Assembly: GCA_003243445.1 (NCBI GenBank)
Contig: QFQQ01000012.1
Location: 1-64,000 of the forward strand
Source of the DNA: Citrobacter freundii
GTDB lineage: Bacteria > Bacteroidota > Bacteroidia > Chitinophagales > Chitinophagaceae
Direction of reading: 5' to 3'
Length of the DNA: 64,000 nt
Positions 28,991 through 37,700 of this stretch are shown in pieces; position 1 is the first letter of the stretch; every line of letters begins with the position of its first letter. Both the position numbers and the translations under genes were made by a program. Under the pieces are notes generated by a model. That model had not been told where the DNA came from. It saw only the letters and a program-made list of their open reading frames with translations, and made no database searches.

Positions 28991-29113
28991 TTACGCTTTC
29001 TTTTTCGCAGCAGCTGTTTTCTTTGCAGCAGTTGCTTTTTTTGCAGGACGGCTTTTGCCGAAAGAACCTGCGAAGCGTTTGCCTTTAGCAGTTTTTTTAT
29101 CTCCTCTACCCAT
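28991..29113 (-). CDS. Small ribosomal protein bTHX
   Basis: A 40-residue very basic protein, MGRGDKKTAKGKRFAGSFGK then SRPAKKATAAKK and a Lys/Ala tail. The conserved core GDKKT.KGK.F.GS.GK is that of bTHX (Thx), a peptide that sits in the head of the 30S subunit in Thermus and is encoded in many Bacteroidota. Start ATG 29113 and stop TAA 28991 are clear. It lies downstream of the HU gene on the same strand, past a terminator-like hairpin. Confidence 0.85.
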   Translation of the reverse strand: MGRGDKKTAKGKRFAGSFGKSRPAKKATAAKKTAAAKKKA

Positions 29114-29145
29114 AATGAAGTTTTTTTAAAATTAATGCGAAGTTA

Positions 29146-29184
29146 ATAAAAAAGCCCCGGTACCGGTGAAGCACCTGGAGCTTT
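29146..29184 (-). terminator. Terminator of the HU gene
   Basis: On the minus strand AAAGCTCCAGGTG pairs imperfectly with CACCGGTACCGGGGCTTT, followed by T-rich sequence. It lies directly after the HU stop codon and before bTHX. Confidence 0.65.
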
Positions 29185-29202
29185 AATGTGTTGAAGGTGC
29201 GG

Positions 29203-29472
29203 TTACAGTTTGGCAGCAAGCTCTTTACCTGCTTTAAATTTAGCAACAGTGCGTTTTTTGATCTTGATAACAGCACCGGTCTGTGGATTACGGCCATTAC
29301 GCGCTTTTCTCTCAGATGTAGAGAACGTACCGAAACCTACCAGGGTCACTTTACCACCTTTTTTCAAAGTTTTGGTAACTGCATCTACAAAAGAATCCAG
29401 TGTATCGTTTGCCTGAGTCTTAGTAATACCAGCATCCTCGGCGATCTTCGCGATCAATTCAGCTTTGTTCAT
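29203..29472 (-). CDS. HU-family DNA-binding protein
   Basis: An 89-residue nucleoid protein that bends DNA as a dimer. It begins MNKAELIAKIAEDAGITKTQ, contains GFGTFSTSERKARNGRNPQTG (the beta-arm with the intercalating-proline RNP motif) and ends in a helix. All family landmarks and the usual 90-residue length are present. A good promoter lies at 29503-29532 on the same strand. Confidence 0.97.
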   Translation of the reverse strand: MNKAELIAKIAEDAGITKTQANDTLDSFVDAVTKTLKKGGKVTLVGFGTFSTSERKARNGRNPQTGAVIKIKKRTVAKFKAGKELAAKL

Positions 29473-29502
29473 AATCTAATATTTTGTATTTAGTATCGTC
29501 CG

Positions 29503-29532
29503 CAAAATTATATGGTTTTTAATAGCAGCAAA
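29503..29532 (-). promoter_or_regulatory. Promoter of the HU gene
   Basis: On the minus strand TTTG (29532-29529), an 18-nt spacer and TAATTTTG (29510-29503) match the Bacteroidota promoter form, about 30 nt before the HU ATG. The remaining gap to 29766 (about 230 nt) holds only a small hairpin, GAAACCC (29646-29652) with GGGTTTC (29664-29670), and no recognised gene. Confidence 0.7.
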
Positions 29533-29766
29533 AAATATTTACTGCATTTTATTAAAAACCATAATCGGCCAGAATCCGCGAGGGATAAGGATTTTAGCGA
29601 ATAGTGCAGCAGGTGGTTTTACGTGTATTTTTTCGTAAGATCGATGAAACCCGCTACTGTAAAGGGTTTCAGAGGTATGTCGTTGAAATGCAGGCCCATA
29701 AAGGATTACAGCGGAATATACAATTGTTTTTCAATTATCAAAATTAAGATTTGATATTTTTCACAA

Positions 29767-30087
29767 TCAATCCACAACTTCCAGTACTGACCGGAATGAA
29801 ATAATATTCGCACCCCATTTACTTAGTGCAACTCTGCTCATTCTTTCAGCATGTCTTTCGATATAAAGATTGTACTCTTCCTTGCCGGGAGAAGCATATT
29901 GAACCGCGTACGTCAATCCTTCCGATTCATCCACCTCGATCATTCTGAGGATCGTCGCTTTCGTGAAACAACCGGTTTCCAGCATGCGTGAAATATATTC
30001 TTCTTTCATCCATTGCAGCCATTTATCGGCAATGGAATGGGCCACTTTGGTAGTGACGTTATAAATAACGGCAGTTTGTTCTTGCAT
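29767..30087 (-). CDS. DUF4286 family protein
   Basis: A 106-residue protein with the DUF4286 pattern: VIYNVTTKVAHSIADKWLQW at the N-terminus, MLETGCFTKATILRMIEVDE in the middle, and a C-terminal half that looks like a ferredoxin-like dimeric alpha/beta-barrel fold (YNLYIERHAERMSRVALSKW). Members are small cytoplasmic proteins of unknown function, common in Bacteroidota. Start ATG at 30087; a later start near VIYNV is possible. Confidence 0.75.
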   Translation of the reverse strand: MQEQTAVIYNVTTKVAHSIADKWLQWMKEEYISRMLETGCFTKATILRMIEVDESEGLTYAVQYASPGKEEYNLYIERHAERMSRVALSKWGANIISFRSVLEVVD

Positions 30088-30154
30088 CAGGGCGATTTGA
30101 AATGGAAGATAGTATGCTGTGACAAAAAAGGAATTGTTCGTTCTACCGGACTGT

Positions 30155-30203
30155 CTTCCCGTCTTCCCGCCTTACCGGTTTATTTTTTACCGGAGGCGGG
30201 AAG
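30155..30203. repeat. REP-like palindrome, copy 1
   Basis: CTTCCCGCCTTACCGGT (30163-30179) pairs with ACCGG-A-GGCGGGAAG (30189-30203), with loop TTATTTTTT. It is the same palindrome, in the same loop orientation, as at 50025-50083 and 53281-53335. It lies between the DUF4286 and xthA genes. Confidence 0.8.
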
Positions 30204-30280
30204 AAAGAGTAAAAATTGTTGTTTAACAAAACGGTATCGCTATATATTCTGCTTACGCGATAAATCAGCAATGCAATTCC

Positions 30281-31048
30281 TTAGCGTTTCAATTCCAGGT
30301 AAACAGGACAGTGATCTGAATGTTTTACATCCGGGTAGATCTCTGCTGTTACCAGGTTATTTTTTAATGGGGAAGTGACGTTTATATAATCGATCCGCCA
30401 TCCCTTGTTATTCAATCTTACAGAGGGGAAACGCTGGCTCCACCAGCTGTAACGGTGTGGTTCCGGGTGAAATTCCCTGAATGTGTCAACCCATCCGCTA
30501 TCAAGAAATTTTGTCATCCACTCTCTTTCTTCGGGTAAGAATCCTGACGATTTTTTATTGCCTTTCGGATCATGAATATCAATCTCTTTGTGTGCGATAT
30601 TATAATCGCCGCAAACGATCAGCTTTGGATATTTTTTCTTTAGTGTATCCAGATAGGCATAAAACTCATCCAGCCACACATATTTATATGTTTGTCTTTC
30701 ATCTCCACTTGTGCCCGAAGGGAAATATGCGTTGATCAGGCGGATATCACCAAAGTCAAGCTGTATCACACGGCCTTCATCATCGCTGATCTTATGACCG
30801 GTCCCGTATTCCACATGATCTGGTTTTATTTTTGAGAATACCGCCACGCCGCTATATCCTTTTTTCTGTGCGCTGAACCAGTAATCTTCATACTGCAACT
30901 CGTTAAAAAGTTTGTAATTCACATTATCTTTTACTGCCTTGGTTTCCTGGATACAAATAATATCCGCAGGATCCGTTTTCAACCATTCAATAAAACCTTT
31001 GTTAATAGCAGAACGGATGCCGTTCACATTATAACTGATAATACGCAT
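30281..31048 (-). CDS. xthA: Exodeoxyribonuclease III
   Basis: A 255-residue endonuclease/exonuclease/phosphatase-fold AP endonuclease for base-excision repair. The start MRIISYNVNGIRSAINKGF at ATG 31048 is the conserved family start; the frame extends upstream without homology. Catalytic motifs: N7, E in CIQETKAV (about residue 34), Y..SGTSGDERQ, the DYNIAHKEIDIHDPK block (about 145), GWRIDYI (about 220) and the terminal SDHCPV with the active-site His. The length is normal. Confidence 0.95.
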   Translation of the reverse strand: MRIISYNVNGIRSAINKGFIEWLKTDPADIICIQETKAVKDNVNYKLFNELQYEDYWFSAQKKGYSGVAVFSKIKPDHVEYGTGHKISDDEGRVIQLDFGDIRLINAYFPSGTSGDERQTYKYVWLDEFYAYLDTLKKKYPKLIVCGDYNIAHKEIDIHDPKGNKKSSGFLPEEREWMTKFLDSGWVDTFREFHPEPHRYSWWSQRFPSVRLNNKGWRIDYINVTSPLKNNLVTAEIYPDVKHSDHCPVYLELKR

Positions 31049-31122
31049 AGCTGTTATTTTTTCGTCGCTCAAAGTACCGGATAATTTCAGTCCTGTCAAA
31101 ATTGACTATTGGGCGTTCCGGG

Positions 31123-31222
31123 ATTGCGGGATGTTCGATGCGCGATGGTCGATGGTCGGTTACAGGATGTTTGAGTAAAACACTGTCGATCATCGACCAT
31201 CGCGCATCGAACATCCCGCAAT
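31123..31222. repeat. 7-nt phased perfect inverted repeat (GATGGTC type)
   Basis: The left arm is 31123-31154 and the right arm 31191-31222. The two 32-nt arms, made of GATGTTC, GATGCGC, GATGGTC, GATG units, are perfectly complementary, with a 36-nt loop. It sits in the divergent gap between xthA and the LOG-family gene, so it is not simply a terminator there. Confidence 0.9.
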
Positions 31223-31285
31223 TGAGGTTTGTTTTCCGTACTAAGCAACATTGTTTTATTTTTATTCTTTTTCAACGTACATAAT

Positions 31286-32017
31286 ATGAGTGAAACAGAT
31301 CGGATAATTCCTTCCAAAGAACATATATTTCTGGATGGACCCAAGAGCCGGGGGTATGAACTGGGTTTTGCCTATCGCGTTTTTAAACAGTTTATCAAAG
31401 GTTTCCGTACACTGCATTTTGTGGGGCCGAGCATTACGGTTTTTGGCTCTGCGCGTTTTAAGGAAGATCATCCTTATTATCAGCAGGCAATGGAGTTTGG
31501 AAAGCGGATTGCTGCACTGGGTTTTACAACCATGACCGGCGGCGGTCCCGGCATCATGGAAGCGGCCAATCGCGGCGCTTATGAAAATGGTGGCGTGTCT
31601 GTGGGTTGCAATATCCAGCTGCCATTTGAACAAAAGGAAAATCCCTACCTCACTAAGTCCGTAACCTTCGAACATTTCTTCGTCAGGAAGGTTTTGCTGG
31701 TCAAATATTCATACGCTTTCATCATTATGCCTGGCGGATTCGGAACAATGGATGAGTTCTTTGAAACGCTTACACTCGTTCAGACGAAGACCATCAGCCA
31801 GTTCCCCATCGTATTATTTGGCAAGGAATATTACCGCGAACTGGTGGAAACCATTGAGGATATGGCAGAAAAAGGAACCATCTCCAAAGAAGACATGAAC
31901 CTTGTACTGATCACCGACGATATGGACGAGGCCATGAATCATATACGGCATTATATTACCACGAATTATAAGATTAAACCGAGGAGGAGGAATTGGTGGT
32001 TGCTGGAGAAGAGGTGA
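31286..32017 (+). CDS. LOG-family (TIGR00730) phosphoribohydrolase-like protein
   Basis: A 243-residue Rossmann-fold protein. The LOG signature is visible: TMTGGGPGIMEAANRGAYE (about residues 93-111) and the PGGFGTMDEFFE motif (about 153-164), which form the nucleotide-monophosphate site. Members hydrolyse nucleoside 5'-monophosphates, releasing a base and ribose 5-phosphate; some activate cytokinins. Residues 1-55 form an N-terminal extension typical of Bacteroidota members. Start ATG at 31286. It is followed by a GACCGCA-type array. Confidence 0.9.
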   Translation: MSETDRIIPSKEHIFLDGPKSRGYELGFAYRVFKQFIKGFRTLHFVGPSITVFGSARFKEDHPYYQQAMEFGKRIAALGFTTMTGGGPGIMEAANRGAYENGGVSVGCNIQLPFEQKENPYLTKSVTFEHFFVRKVLLVKYSYAFIIMPGGFGTMDEFFETLTLVQTKTISQFPIVLFGKEYYRELVETIEDMAEKGTISKEDMNLVLITDDMDEAMNHIRHYITTNYKIKPRRRNWWLLEKR

Positions 32018-32021
32018 GAAG

Positions 32022-32172
32022 GACCGCAGACCGCAGACCGCGGACCGCAGACGAGTCTGAGAGATGATAAGTCGCCTGGGCAATTCAAACGTATTCTGGT
32101 TTTCAGTTTAATGCAATTAGAGAAATCCATAATCGGATTAGTACCGCGGTCGGCCGTCGGCGGTCGGCGGTC
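32022..32172. repeat. 7-nt phased inverted array (GACCGCA type) after the LOG gene
   Basis: The left arm (32022-32054) is GACCGCA, GACCGCA, GACCGCG, GACCGCA, GACGAG. The right arm (about 32142-32172), read on the minus strand, is GACCGCC, GACCGCC, GACGGCC, GACCGCG. The loop of about 90 nt shows no gene. Confidence 0.85.
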
Positions 32173-32222
32173 TCTCACTGCTCCTCGTAAATTTACCATC
32201 CCCTAACCTCCGTTTTTTTCTG

Positions 32223-32230
32223 TACGTTTG
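32223..32230 (+). promoter_or_regulatory. Putative -7 element for the SemiSWEET operon
   Basis: TACGTTTG matches TAnnTTTG, 27 nt before the SemiSWEET ATG. No clear -33 partner was found. Confidence 0.4.
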
Positions 32231-32257
32231 CCGGTTATTATCATCAAAGCCACCACT

Positions 32258-32512
32258 ATGTTCGTCGATGTTCTGGGTTATGTTGCCGGAGCGATCACCG
32301 CCCTTACATTTTTGCCCCAGGTAATAAAAACCTGGCGGGAAAAATCAGCGAAAGACATCTCTCTCCTTATGTTCCTGATCGCTGCCGTCAATGAAATAAT
32401 GTGGATTGTTTATGGAGCATTGCTCGAAAACTGGGTGATCATCTTAACCAACTCAGTGGTGCTTGCCATGTCATTAACCATGATTTTTCTGAAACTTCGA
32501 TATAATAGATAA
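32258..32512 (+). CDS. SemiSWEET-type sugar transporter
   Basis: An 84-residue membrane protein with three transmembrane helices and the PQ-loop motif TFLPQVIKTWREKSAKDIS near residues 18-36, plus a conserved Asn (AVNEIMW). SemiSWEETs dimerise to pass sugars across the inner membrane. Start ATG at 32258. Its TAA overlaps the ATG of the next gene by one base (TAATG), a sign of translational coupling to the HAD phosphatase. Confidence 0.88.
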   Translation: MFVDVLGYVAGAITALTFLPQVIKTWREKSAKDISLLMFLIAAVNEIMWIVYGALLENWVIILTNSVVLAMSLTMIFLKLRYNR

Positions 32513-33129
32513 TGAGTTCGATTAACACGATCATTTTTGATTTAGGAGGCGTACTGGTAGACTGGAGCCCGAATTACGTATTTCACGAAACGTATTTTGA
32601 AAGTCCTGCACAGCGCAAATATTTCTTTGAAAATATCTGTACCAGCGACTGGAATGAAGAACAGGATGCAGGCCGTTCTTATGTAGAGGCAACGCAGGAA
32701 CTTGTTGCGAAATTCCCAGAATGGGAATCCCAGATCCGCGATTATTATGGCCGCTGGTCAGACATGCTGAAAGCACCCATTCCCGAAACAGTTGAGATCC
32801 TGAAAAAACTGAAAGAGTCCGGAAAGTATAAGCTCTACGCGCTTACCAACTGGCATGCGGGTTTATTTGATATTGCGTTGACCCGCTATGGTTTCCTGCA
32901 CTGGTTTGACGGCCGTGTAGTAAGCGGTGAGGAAATGACAAGAAAGCCTTTCCCTGAATTTTATCATCGCTTGCTTACCCGGTATGGAGTAAAACCGGAA
33001 GAGGCCATTTTTATAGATGATAATTTGCGGAATGTAAAAGCCGCCGAAGAGCTTGGGATAAGATCGATTCATTTTACCAGCCCGGCCGGCCTCGAAAAGG
33101 AACTCGCCACCTTAAACATTTTACCTTAA
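32512..33129 (+). CDS. HAD-family phosphatase (YihX-like)
   Basis: A 205-residue HAD-IA hydrolase. Motif I here is FDLGGVLVDW (nucleophile D10 and the next acidic position changed to Gly, as in the YihX/glucose-1-phosphatase branch), motif II is LTNWHAG, the lysine is in RKPFPEFY and motif III is FIDDNLRNVKAAEELG. Members dephosphorylate sugar phosphates such as glucose 1-phosphate. Coupling with SemiSWEET suggests sugar phosphate clearance before transport or after it (inference). It is 4 nt before the RDD gene. Confidence 0.88.
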   Translation: MSSINTIIFDLGGVLVDWSPNYVFHETYFESPAQRKYFFENICTSDWNEEQDAGRSYVEATQELVAKFPEWESQIRDYYGRWSDMLKAPIPETVEILKKLKESGKYKLYALTNWHAGLFDIALTRYGFLHWFDGRVVSGEEMTRKPFPEFYHRLLTRYGVKPEEAIFIDDNLRNVKAAEELGIRSIHFTSPAGLEKELATLNILP

Positions 33130-33133
33130 TACA

Positions 33134-33625
33134 ATGGAGAATCAACATTATTCGAATCCACAGGAATCTATTTTTTCCGACGATCTTCTTAACCGGTATG
33201 ATTTTCAACCTGCCACCAAAGGACAACGATTTTTAAACCTGTTCATCGACTCGATTGTGATGAACTATGGACTTGGTTTCCTGACGGCGTATATTGCGGT
33301 ATACATTACACTCATGATCAATCCGGATTTTGTTTTTGACGATTCCCCATCCGGAAACCTCAATATGTTGCTTTACTGGTGGATTCTTTCAATCATAAAC
33401 TATCTTATTTATTATACGATCTGCGAAAAAGCCTTTCGTGGATATACGCTTGGCAAACTTATTACAGGTACCCGCGCCGTTCGTGAAGATGGCGCCGAAC
33501 TGACGTTCAGAGACGCGGCCATGCGCACGCTGTCAAGGCTCGTCCCCTTCGAAGCATTTAGTGGTTTTGGCCATCAGCCATGGCATGACAGCTGGACCAG
33601 GACCACCGTAATCAAAGCAAGATAA
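33134..33625 (+). CDS. RDD-family membrane protein
   Basis: A 163-residue membrane protein with the RDD motifs: QRFLNLFIDSIVMN at the first helix (about residues 32-45), a second helix SIINYLIYYTICEKAFRGYTLGK, and a third region GTRAVREDGAELTFRDAAMRTLSRLVPF. The function of RDD proteins is mostly unknown; some affect ion tolerance. It is the third gene of the short SemiSWEET-HAD-RDD cluster. Confidence 0.85.
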   Translation: MENQHYSNPQESIFSDDLLNRYDFQPATKGQRFLNLFIDSIVMNYGLGFLTAYIAVYITLMINPDFVFDDSPSGNLNMLLYWWILSIINYLIYYTICEKAFRGYTLGKLITGTRAVREDGAELTFRDAAMRTLSRLVPFEAFSGFGHQPWHDSWTRTTVIKAR

Positions 33626-33684
33626 TCCAACCCACCTTATGAAACCGACGAAAGCCTTACTAAACAATAAGGCTGTTGCAGGTT

Positions 33685-36600
33685 ATGAAGCGGACATTCA
33701 AACGTATTTTATTGAAGGCGGTAAAGATCACCGGCATTTCAGTGGTGTCTATTATCGCGGTACTCTTTCTTTTACCTTATCTGCTGCCCGATACGATCTC
33801 TGATAAAGTAAAGCAGCTCGTAAACCGGTCTATCAATGGAGAAGTGAATTTTTCAAAAGCAAGGCTTTCGTTCTTTAATCATTTTCCCGCATTAACGCTT
33901 ACGCTGCATGATTTCTCTTTAAAAGGATCAACACCTTTCCAAAAAGATACGCTGCTTGCCGCCAATGAAGTAGCATTTGGCATCAATGTGTTTTCGTTGA
34001 TAAAAGGAAATATTGAAGTAGATCAGTTCTTTATTACAGAAGGCAGGATCAATGTATATGTGAATGAAAAAGGGGAAGCCAATTATAACGTATACCAGGC
34101 AAAAAGCAGCGGCGGCAACAGCAGTTCCGGAGAAGATACGACCACCGCATTAAAGATCGAGCGGATCGTGATCGAAAAAACAAACCTGCGTTATGATGAT
34201 CTTTCTTCCGCCATCCTTATCAATGCAAAAGGGTTGAATTATACAGGAAGAGGCGATCTGAGCAAGGCTGTATTTGACCTGACCAGCCATGTAAATATTG
34301 ACACATTCGATCTCTATTATGACAGGTATCCGTATGTCATGCAGAAAAAGATCAATGCTGATCTGCTCACCAGCATCAATACCAATTCACTCGCCCTGCG
34401 TTTTCCTAAAAACACATTACATATCAATCGCCTGCCGATGGATTTCAAAGGAAGTTTTGATTTCCTGAACAACGGTTATGATATGAACTTCCAGGTAAGC
34501 GCTGCAAAAGCCGGTCTTGATGATGTGATGACCGCGCTTCCTCCACAATACCAGAACTGGCTTACAAAAACCAGGATCGACGGTACCGCTGATATGAAAA
34601 TATCGCTTACCGGAAAGTATATTGCCGCCACAGATACGATGCCTGATTTTTCAATGGACCTTCAGGTACAAAAAGGATCGATCGCTTATGATAAAGCCCC
34701 CGTTGCACTGAGCAATCTTTACCTGGATGTTGATTACAAACTTCCAAAGCTTGATATGGAAAAGCAGGAGTTGAAAGTTGATTCCGCTTTTTTTAATATT
34801 GGGAAGGACTATTTCAGTACGAGGCTTGAATTGAAAGGCCTCTCTTCTCCGGCAATAAAAGTAAAAGCCAATAGCTTACTTGATCTTGCTACGCTTGACA
34901 GGGCGTTGGGTCTCGCGGATTATGACCTGAAGGGAAAGCTTACGCTTGATCTGAAGGCAGATGGACAATACACCACGGGACAGAATCCAAACAAACTCAG
35001 GAAAGATATCATCATTACAAGCATCCCTTCTTTTACGCTGAATTCTTCATTGGAAAATGGGTATGTTCACTATACCGCGTTGCCCAAACCGGTAGAAAAA
35101 CTTGGCTTCGATCTTCAGGTAAGTTGTCCGGATAATAATTATCATCATACCAGCGTACTCATTAACAATATTGATGCGCAGATGATGAATAATTTTGTAA
35201 AAGGATTTTTTAAGATGAGCAATGCTGCAGATTTTCCGATCGATGCAGCATTGAATGCGTCGATCAATCTTCCGGATATCGCGCAGTTCTATCCGCTGGA
35301 TAGCATGCAGCTGGAAGGAAAACTCGCGATCAATCTTAAATCAAACGGCCAGTATATTCCCGCTAAAAAGATCTTCCCGAGAACTGAAGCCGTGTTGAAG
35401 TTGCAAAATGCACTTCTGAAAACAAAGTATTATCCCGCCCCGATCGAGAATATACAGGTTGATGCAACGATCGCAAACAAGCAGGGCACATTCCGTGATC
35501 TTACTGTCGATATCCAGCCGGTCTCGTTTCAGTTTGAAGGTAAACCGTTCATGATAAAAGCAGATCTGCGTGACCTTGAAAATATACAATACGATATTCT
35601 TTCAAAAGGCGAAGTTGATCTTGGCCGGATCTACCAGGTGTTTGCACAAAAAGGACTGAATATAAGAGGCACGATTGCAACGGATCTTTCATTAAAGGGA
35701 AGTGAAGCTGATGCAGTGGCAAAGCGTTTTACGCGGTTGCAGAACAGCGGCACGCTGAAGGTGAACGATCTTGTTGTGTCAACGGATATCTATCCGCTGC
35801 CTTTTTATATTGATAAAGGATGGTTTCGTTTTCAGCAGGACCAGATGAAGTTTGAACAATTCAGGGCGCGATACGGAAGTTCTGTGATCACAATGAATGG
35901 TGCGCTGTTCAACCTCTTCCGTTATATGGCCGGGCATGGATCGTTGCAGGGCAGGTTTGATCTGCATTCAGATCATCTTTCAATGGATGAATGGATGGCT
36001 TTCAGTCTTCCTGTTGATTCAACTGCATCGGGAAACCCCGCCTCGGGCGCGGCATCCGGTGTGATCTTATTGCCAGCTGATCTGGATATGCAATTGACGG
36101 CCGATGTGCGGAATGTTGACTACAACAAGCTCAGGCTGACAGATGTAAAAGGAAATGTACAGATCAAAGATGGCCAGTTGAAAATGGAAAAGACGGGCTT
36201 TACTATGGCCGGTGCAACCACTTCCATGGATGCCAGCTACAAAAGCCTTTCTCCCGAAAAAGCGTTCTTTACTTATCACATAACAATGGATTCGTTTGAC
36301 GTGAAGAAGATGTACAACGAAGTGGAGATGTTCCGTGAACTCGCGCCGGCAGCCGGCAAAGCAGAAGGGATCATTTCACTCGATTATTCACTGGAGGGTA
36401 AACTGGATCAAAACATGTACCCCATCATGCCTTCACTAAAGGGCGAAGGCGTATTGTCGATAAAGAAAGTAAAGATGAAAGGGTTCCGGTTATTTTCTGC
36501 GATGGGAAAATCAACGGGCAAAGACGGATTGAAAGATCCCGATCTCAGCAAGATCAATTTTAAAACGAAGATCCAGAATAATATTGTTACGCTTGAAAAA

Positions 36601-36819
36601 ACAAAGATCAAGGTAGCGGGTTTCCGTTTAAGAATGCAGGGGCAGACAAGCCTGGACGGCAGGTTGAAATTAAAAGTAAGATTAGGTCTACCTCCGTTTG
36701 GAATTATTGGGATCCCCATGAATATTACGGGAACAGGAGATAATCCGAAAGTGAAGCTGGGAAAAGGGGATGAGTTGCCGCTGGAGGAGCAGAAGGAAGA
36801 AGAGAACGAACGCGAATGA
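33685..36819 (+). CDS. Large AsmA/DUF748-like protein
   Basis: A 1044-residue protein with one N-terminal transmembrane helix (ITGISVVSIIAVLFLLPYLL, about residues 13-33) and a long beta-rich body. It has the AsmA N-terminal features VNRSINGEVNFSKARLSFFN and FPALTLTLHDFSLKG (about residues 45-80) and the AsmA C-terminal domain (GEGVLSIKKVKMKGFRLFSAMG, near 925, then GFRLRMQGQTSLDGRLKLKV). AsmA-like proteins are thought to move lipids between inner and outer membranes. The ATG at 33685 is preferred over an upstream TTG. The last codons and stop (CGCGAATGA) are themselves the first unit of the phased repeat array that follows, so the repeat supplies the C-terminal residues. Confidence 0.88.
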   Translation: MKRTFKRILLKAVKITGISVVSIIAVLFLLPYLLPDTISDKVKQLVNRSINGEVNFSKARLSFFNHFPALTLTLHDFSLKGSTPFQKDTLLAANEVAFGINVFSLIKGNIEVDQFFITEGRINVYVNEKGEANYNVYQAKSSGGNSSSGEDTTTALKIERIVIEKTNLRYDDLSSAILINAKGLNYTGRGDLSKAVFDLTSHVNIDTFDLYYDRYPYVMQKKINADLLTSINTNSLALRFPKNTLHINRLPMDFKGSFDFLNNGYDMNFQVSAAKAGLDDVMTALPPQYQNWLTKTRIDGTADMKISLTGKYIAATDTMPDFSMDLQVQKGSIAYDKAPVALSNLYLDVDYKLPKLDMEKQELKVDSAFFNIGKDYFSTRLELKGLSSPAIKVKANSLLDLATLDRALGLADYDLKGKLTLDLKADGQYTTGQNPNKLRKDIIITSIPSFTLNSSLENGYVHYTALPKPVEKLGFDLQVSCPDNNYHHTSVLINNIDAQMMNNFVKGFFKMSNAADFPIDAALNASINLPDIAQFYPLDSMQLEGKLAINLKSNGQYIPAKKIFPRTEAVLKLQNALLKTKYYPAPIENIQVDATIANKQGTFRDLTVDIQPVSFQFEGKPFMIKADLRDLENIQYDILSKGEVDLGRIYQVFAQKGLNIRGTIATDLSLKGSEADAVAKRFTRLQNSGTLKVNDLVVSTDIYPLPFYIDKGWFRFQQDQMKFEQFRARYGSSVITMNGALFNLFRYMAGHGSLQGRFDLHSDHLSMDEWMAFSLPVDSTASGNPASGAASGVILLPADLDMQLTADVRNVDYNKLRLTDVKGNVQIKDGQLKMEKTGFTMAGATTSMDASYKSLSPEKAFFTYHITMDSFDVKKMYNEVEMFRELAPAAGKAEGIISLDYSLEGKLDQNMYPIMPSLKGEGVLSIKKVKMKGFRLFSAMGKSTGKDGLKDPDLSKINFKTKIQNNIVTLEKTKIKVAGFRLRMQGQTSLDGRLKLKVRLGLPPFGIIGIPMNITGTGDNPKVKLGKGDELPLEEQKEEENERE

Positions 36820-36993
36820 TACACGAATGACCGCGAATGAGCGCGAATAGATTCTCATAGGCAAGAAATTGCCGTATAATAGAAAGCGCAGAAATCTTCT
36901 GACTTCGGCGCTTTCTGTTATATAGTGCATTATTTGCGCTCATTCGCGCTAATTCGTATTGTATTCGCGTCACGCGCTCATTAGTGTATCATT
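36808..36993. repeat. 10-nt phased inverted array (CGCGAATGAG type)
   Basis: The left arm has units CGCGAATGAT, ACACGAATGAC, CGCGAATGAG, CGCGAATAG (36811-36849). The right arm (36925-36993) is the imperfect complement (GCGCTCATTCGCGC, then TTCGCGTCACGCGCTCATT). In the centre lies a hairpin, AGAAAGCGC with GCGCTTTCT, that looks like an ordinary terminator between the convergent AsmA and LytTR genes. The right arm reaches to the stop codon of the LytTR gene. Confidence 0.8.
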
Positions 36994-37690
36994 CGTGTAC
37001 GTTAAGTTTGGACCAGAAGCCAGAAAGATACGTTTCACCAACCGGCAAATAAGTCTCCCCGATAACAACCCGTTTTCTCTCAACTGCGCTTATCTTATCA
37101 ATAGCGATGATATACGATTTGTGGATGCGCATGAATTTTACCGGATCAAGCGTTTCTTCAAAACTCCGGAGGCTTTGCAATGTCAGGATCTTTCCGCCGT
37201 TGATGTGGATGGCAACGTAGTCGCGAAGGCTTTCCAGATAGAGAATATCTTTCAACTCGATCTTTACAACACGGTATTCTGATTTTACAAATATGAAGTC
37301 CGATTTTGGTGCCGTAGTTTCTGCAATTGGTTTTACAGTGGTCAATCTTTCGCGCGCACGCTGAACGGCCGTCATGAACCGGTCCGGCGAAAAAGGTTTT
37401 AATAAATAATCCACCACATCGTGATCAAATGCCTGCAGCGCATATTCTTCATAAGCCGTGGTCAGGATCACTTTGCATTTCCCGTTCAGGATCTTCATGA
37501 ACTGAATGCCGGTCAGCTCGGGCATTTGTATATCCAGGAAGATCAGGTCAACAGAGCCGGCCTGCGCAATTTTCAGTCCTTCAAACACATCGCTACCGGC
37601 CATTATCACTTCAAGGTCGGGAACTTTGGAGGCGTAATCTTTCAGCAGTTTTACCGCAAGCGGTTCATCGTCGATGATCAGGCATTTCAT
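36989..37690 (-). CDS. LytTR-family response regulator
   Basis: A 233-residue regulator: receiver domain with acidic pair in LIIDDEP, phosphoacceptor Asp53 in LIFLDIQMPELTG and Lys in DYLLKPFSPD, followed by a LytTR DNA-binding domain (IELKDILYLESLRDYVAIH, then TLQSLRSFEETLDPVKFMRIHKS split across about residues 145-205). LytTR proteins bind direct repeats spaced by two helical turns. It is 10 nt downstream of its sensor kinase gene. The stop codon falls inside the phased repeat array. Confidence 0.95.
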   Translation of the reverse strand: MKCLIIDDEPLAVKLLKDYASKVPDLEVIMAGSDVFEGLKIAQAGSVDLIFLDIQMPELTGIQFMKILNGKCKVILTTAYEEYALQAFDHDVVDYLLKPFSPDRFMTAVQRARERLTTVKPIAETTAPKSDFIFVKSEYRVVKIELKDILYLESLRDYVAIHINGGKILTLQSLRSFEETLDPVKFMRIHKSYIIAIDKISAVERKRVVIGETYLPVGETYLSGFWSKLNVHE

Positions 37691-37700
37691 GATGATAAAT

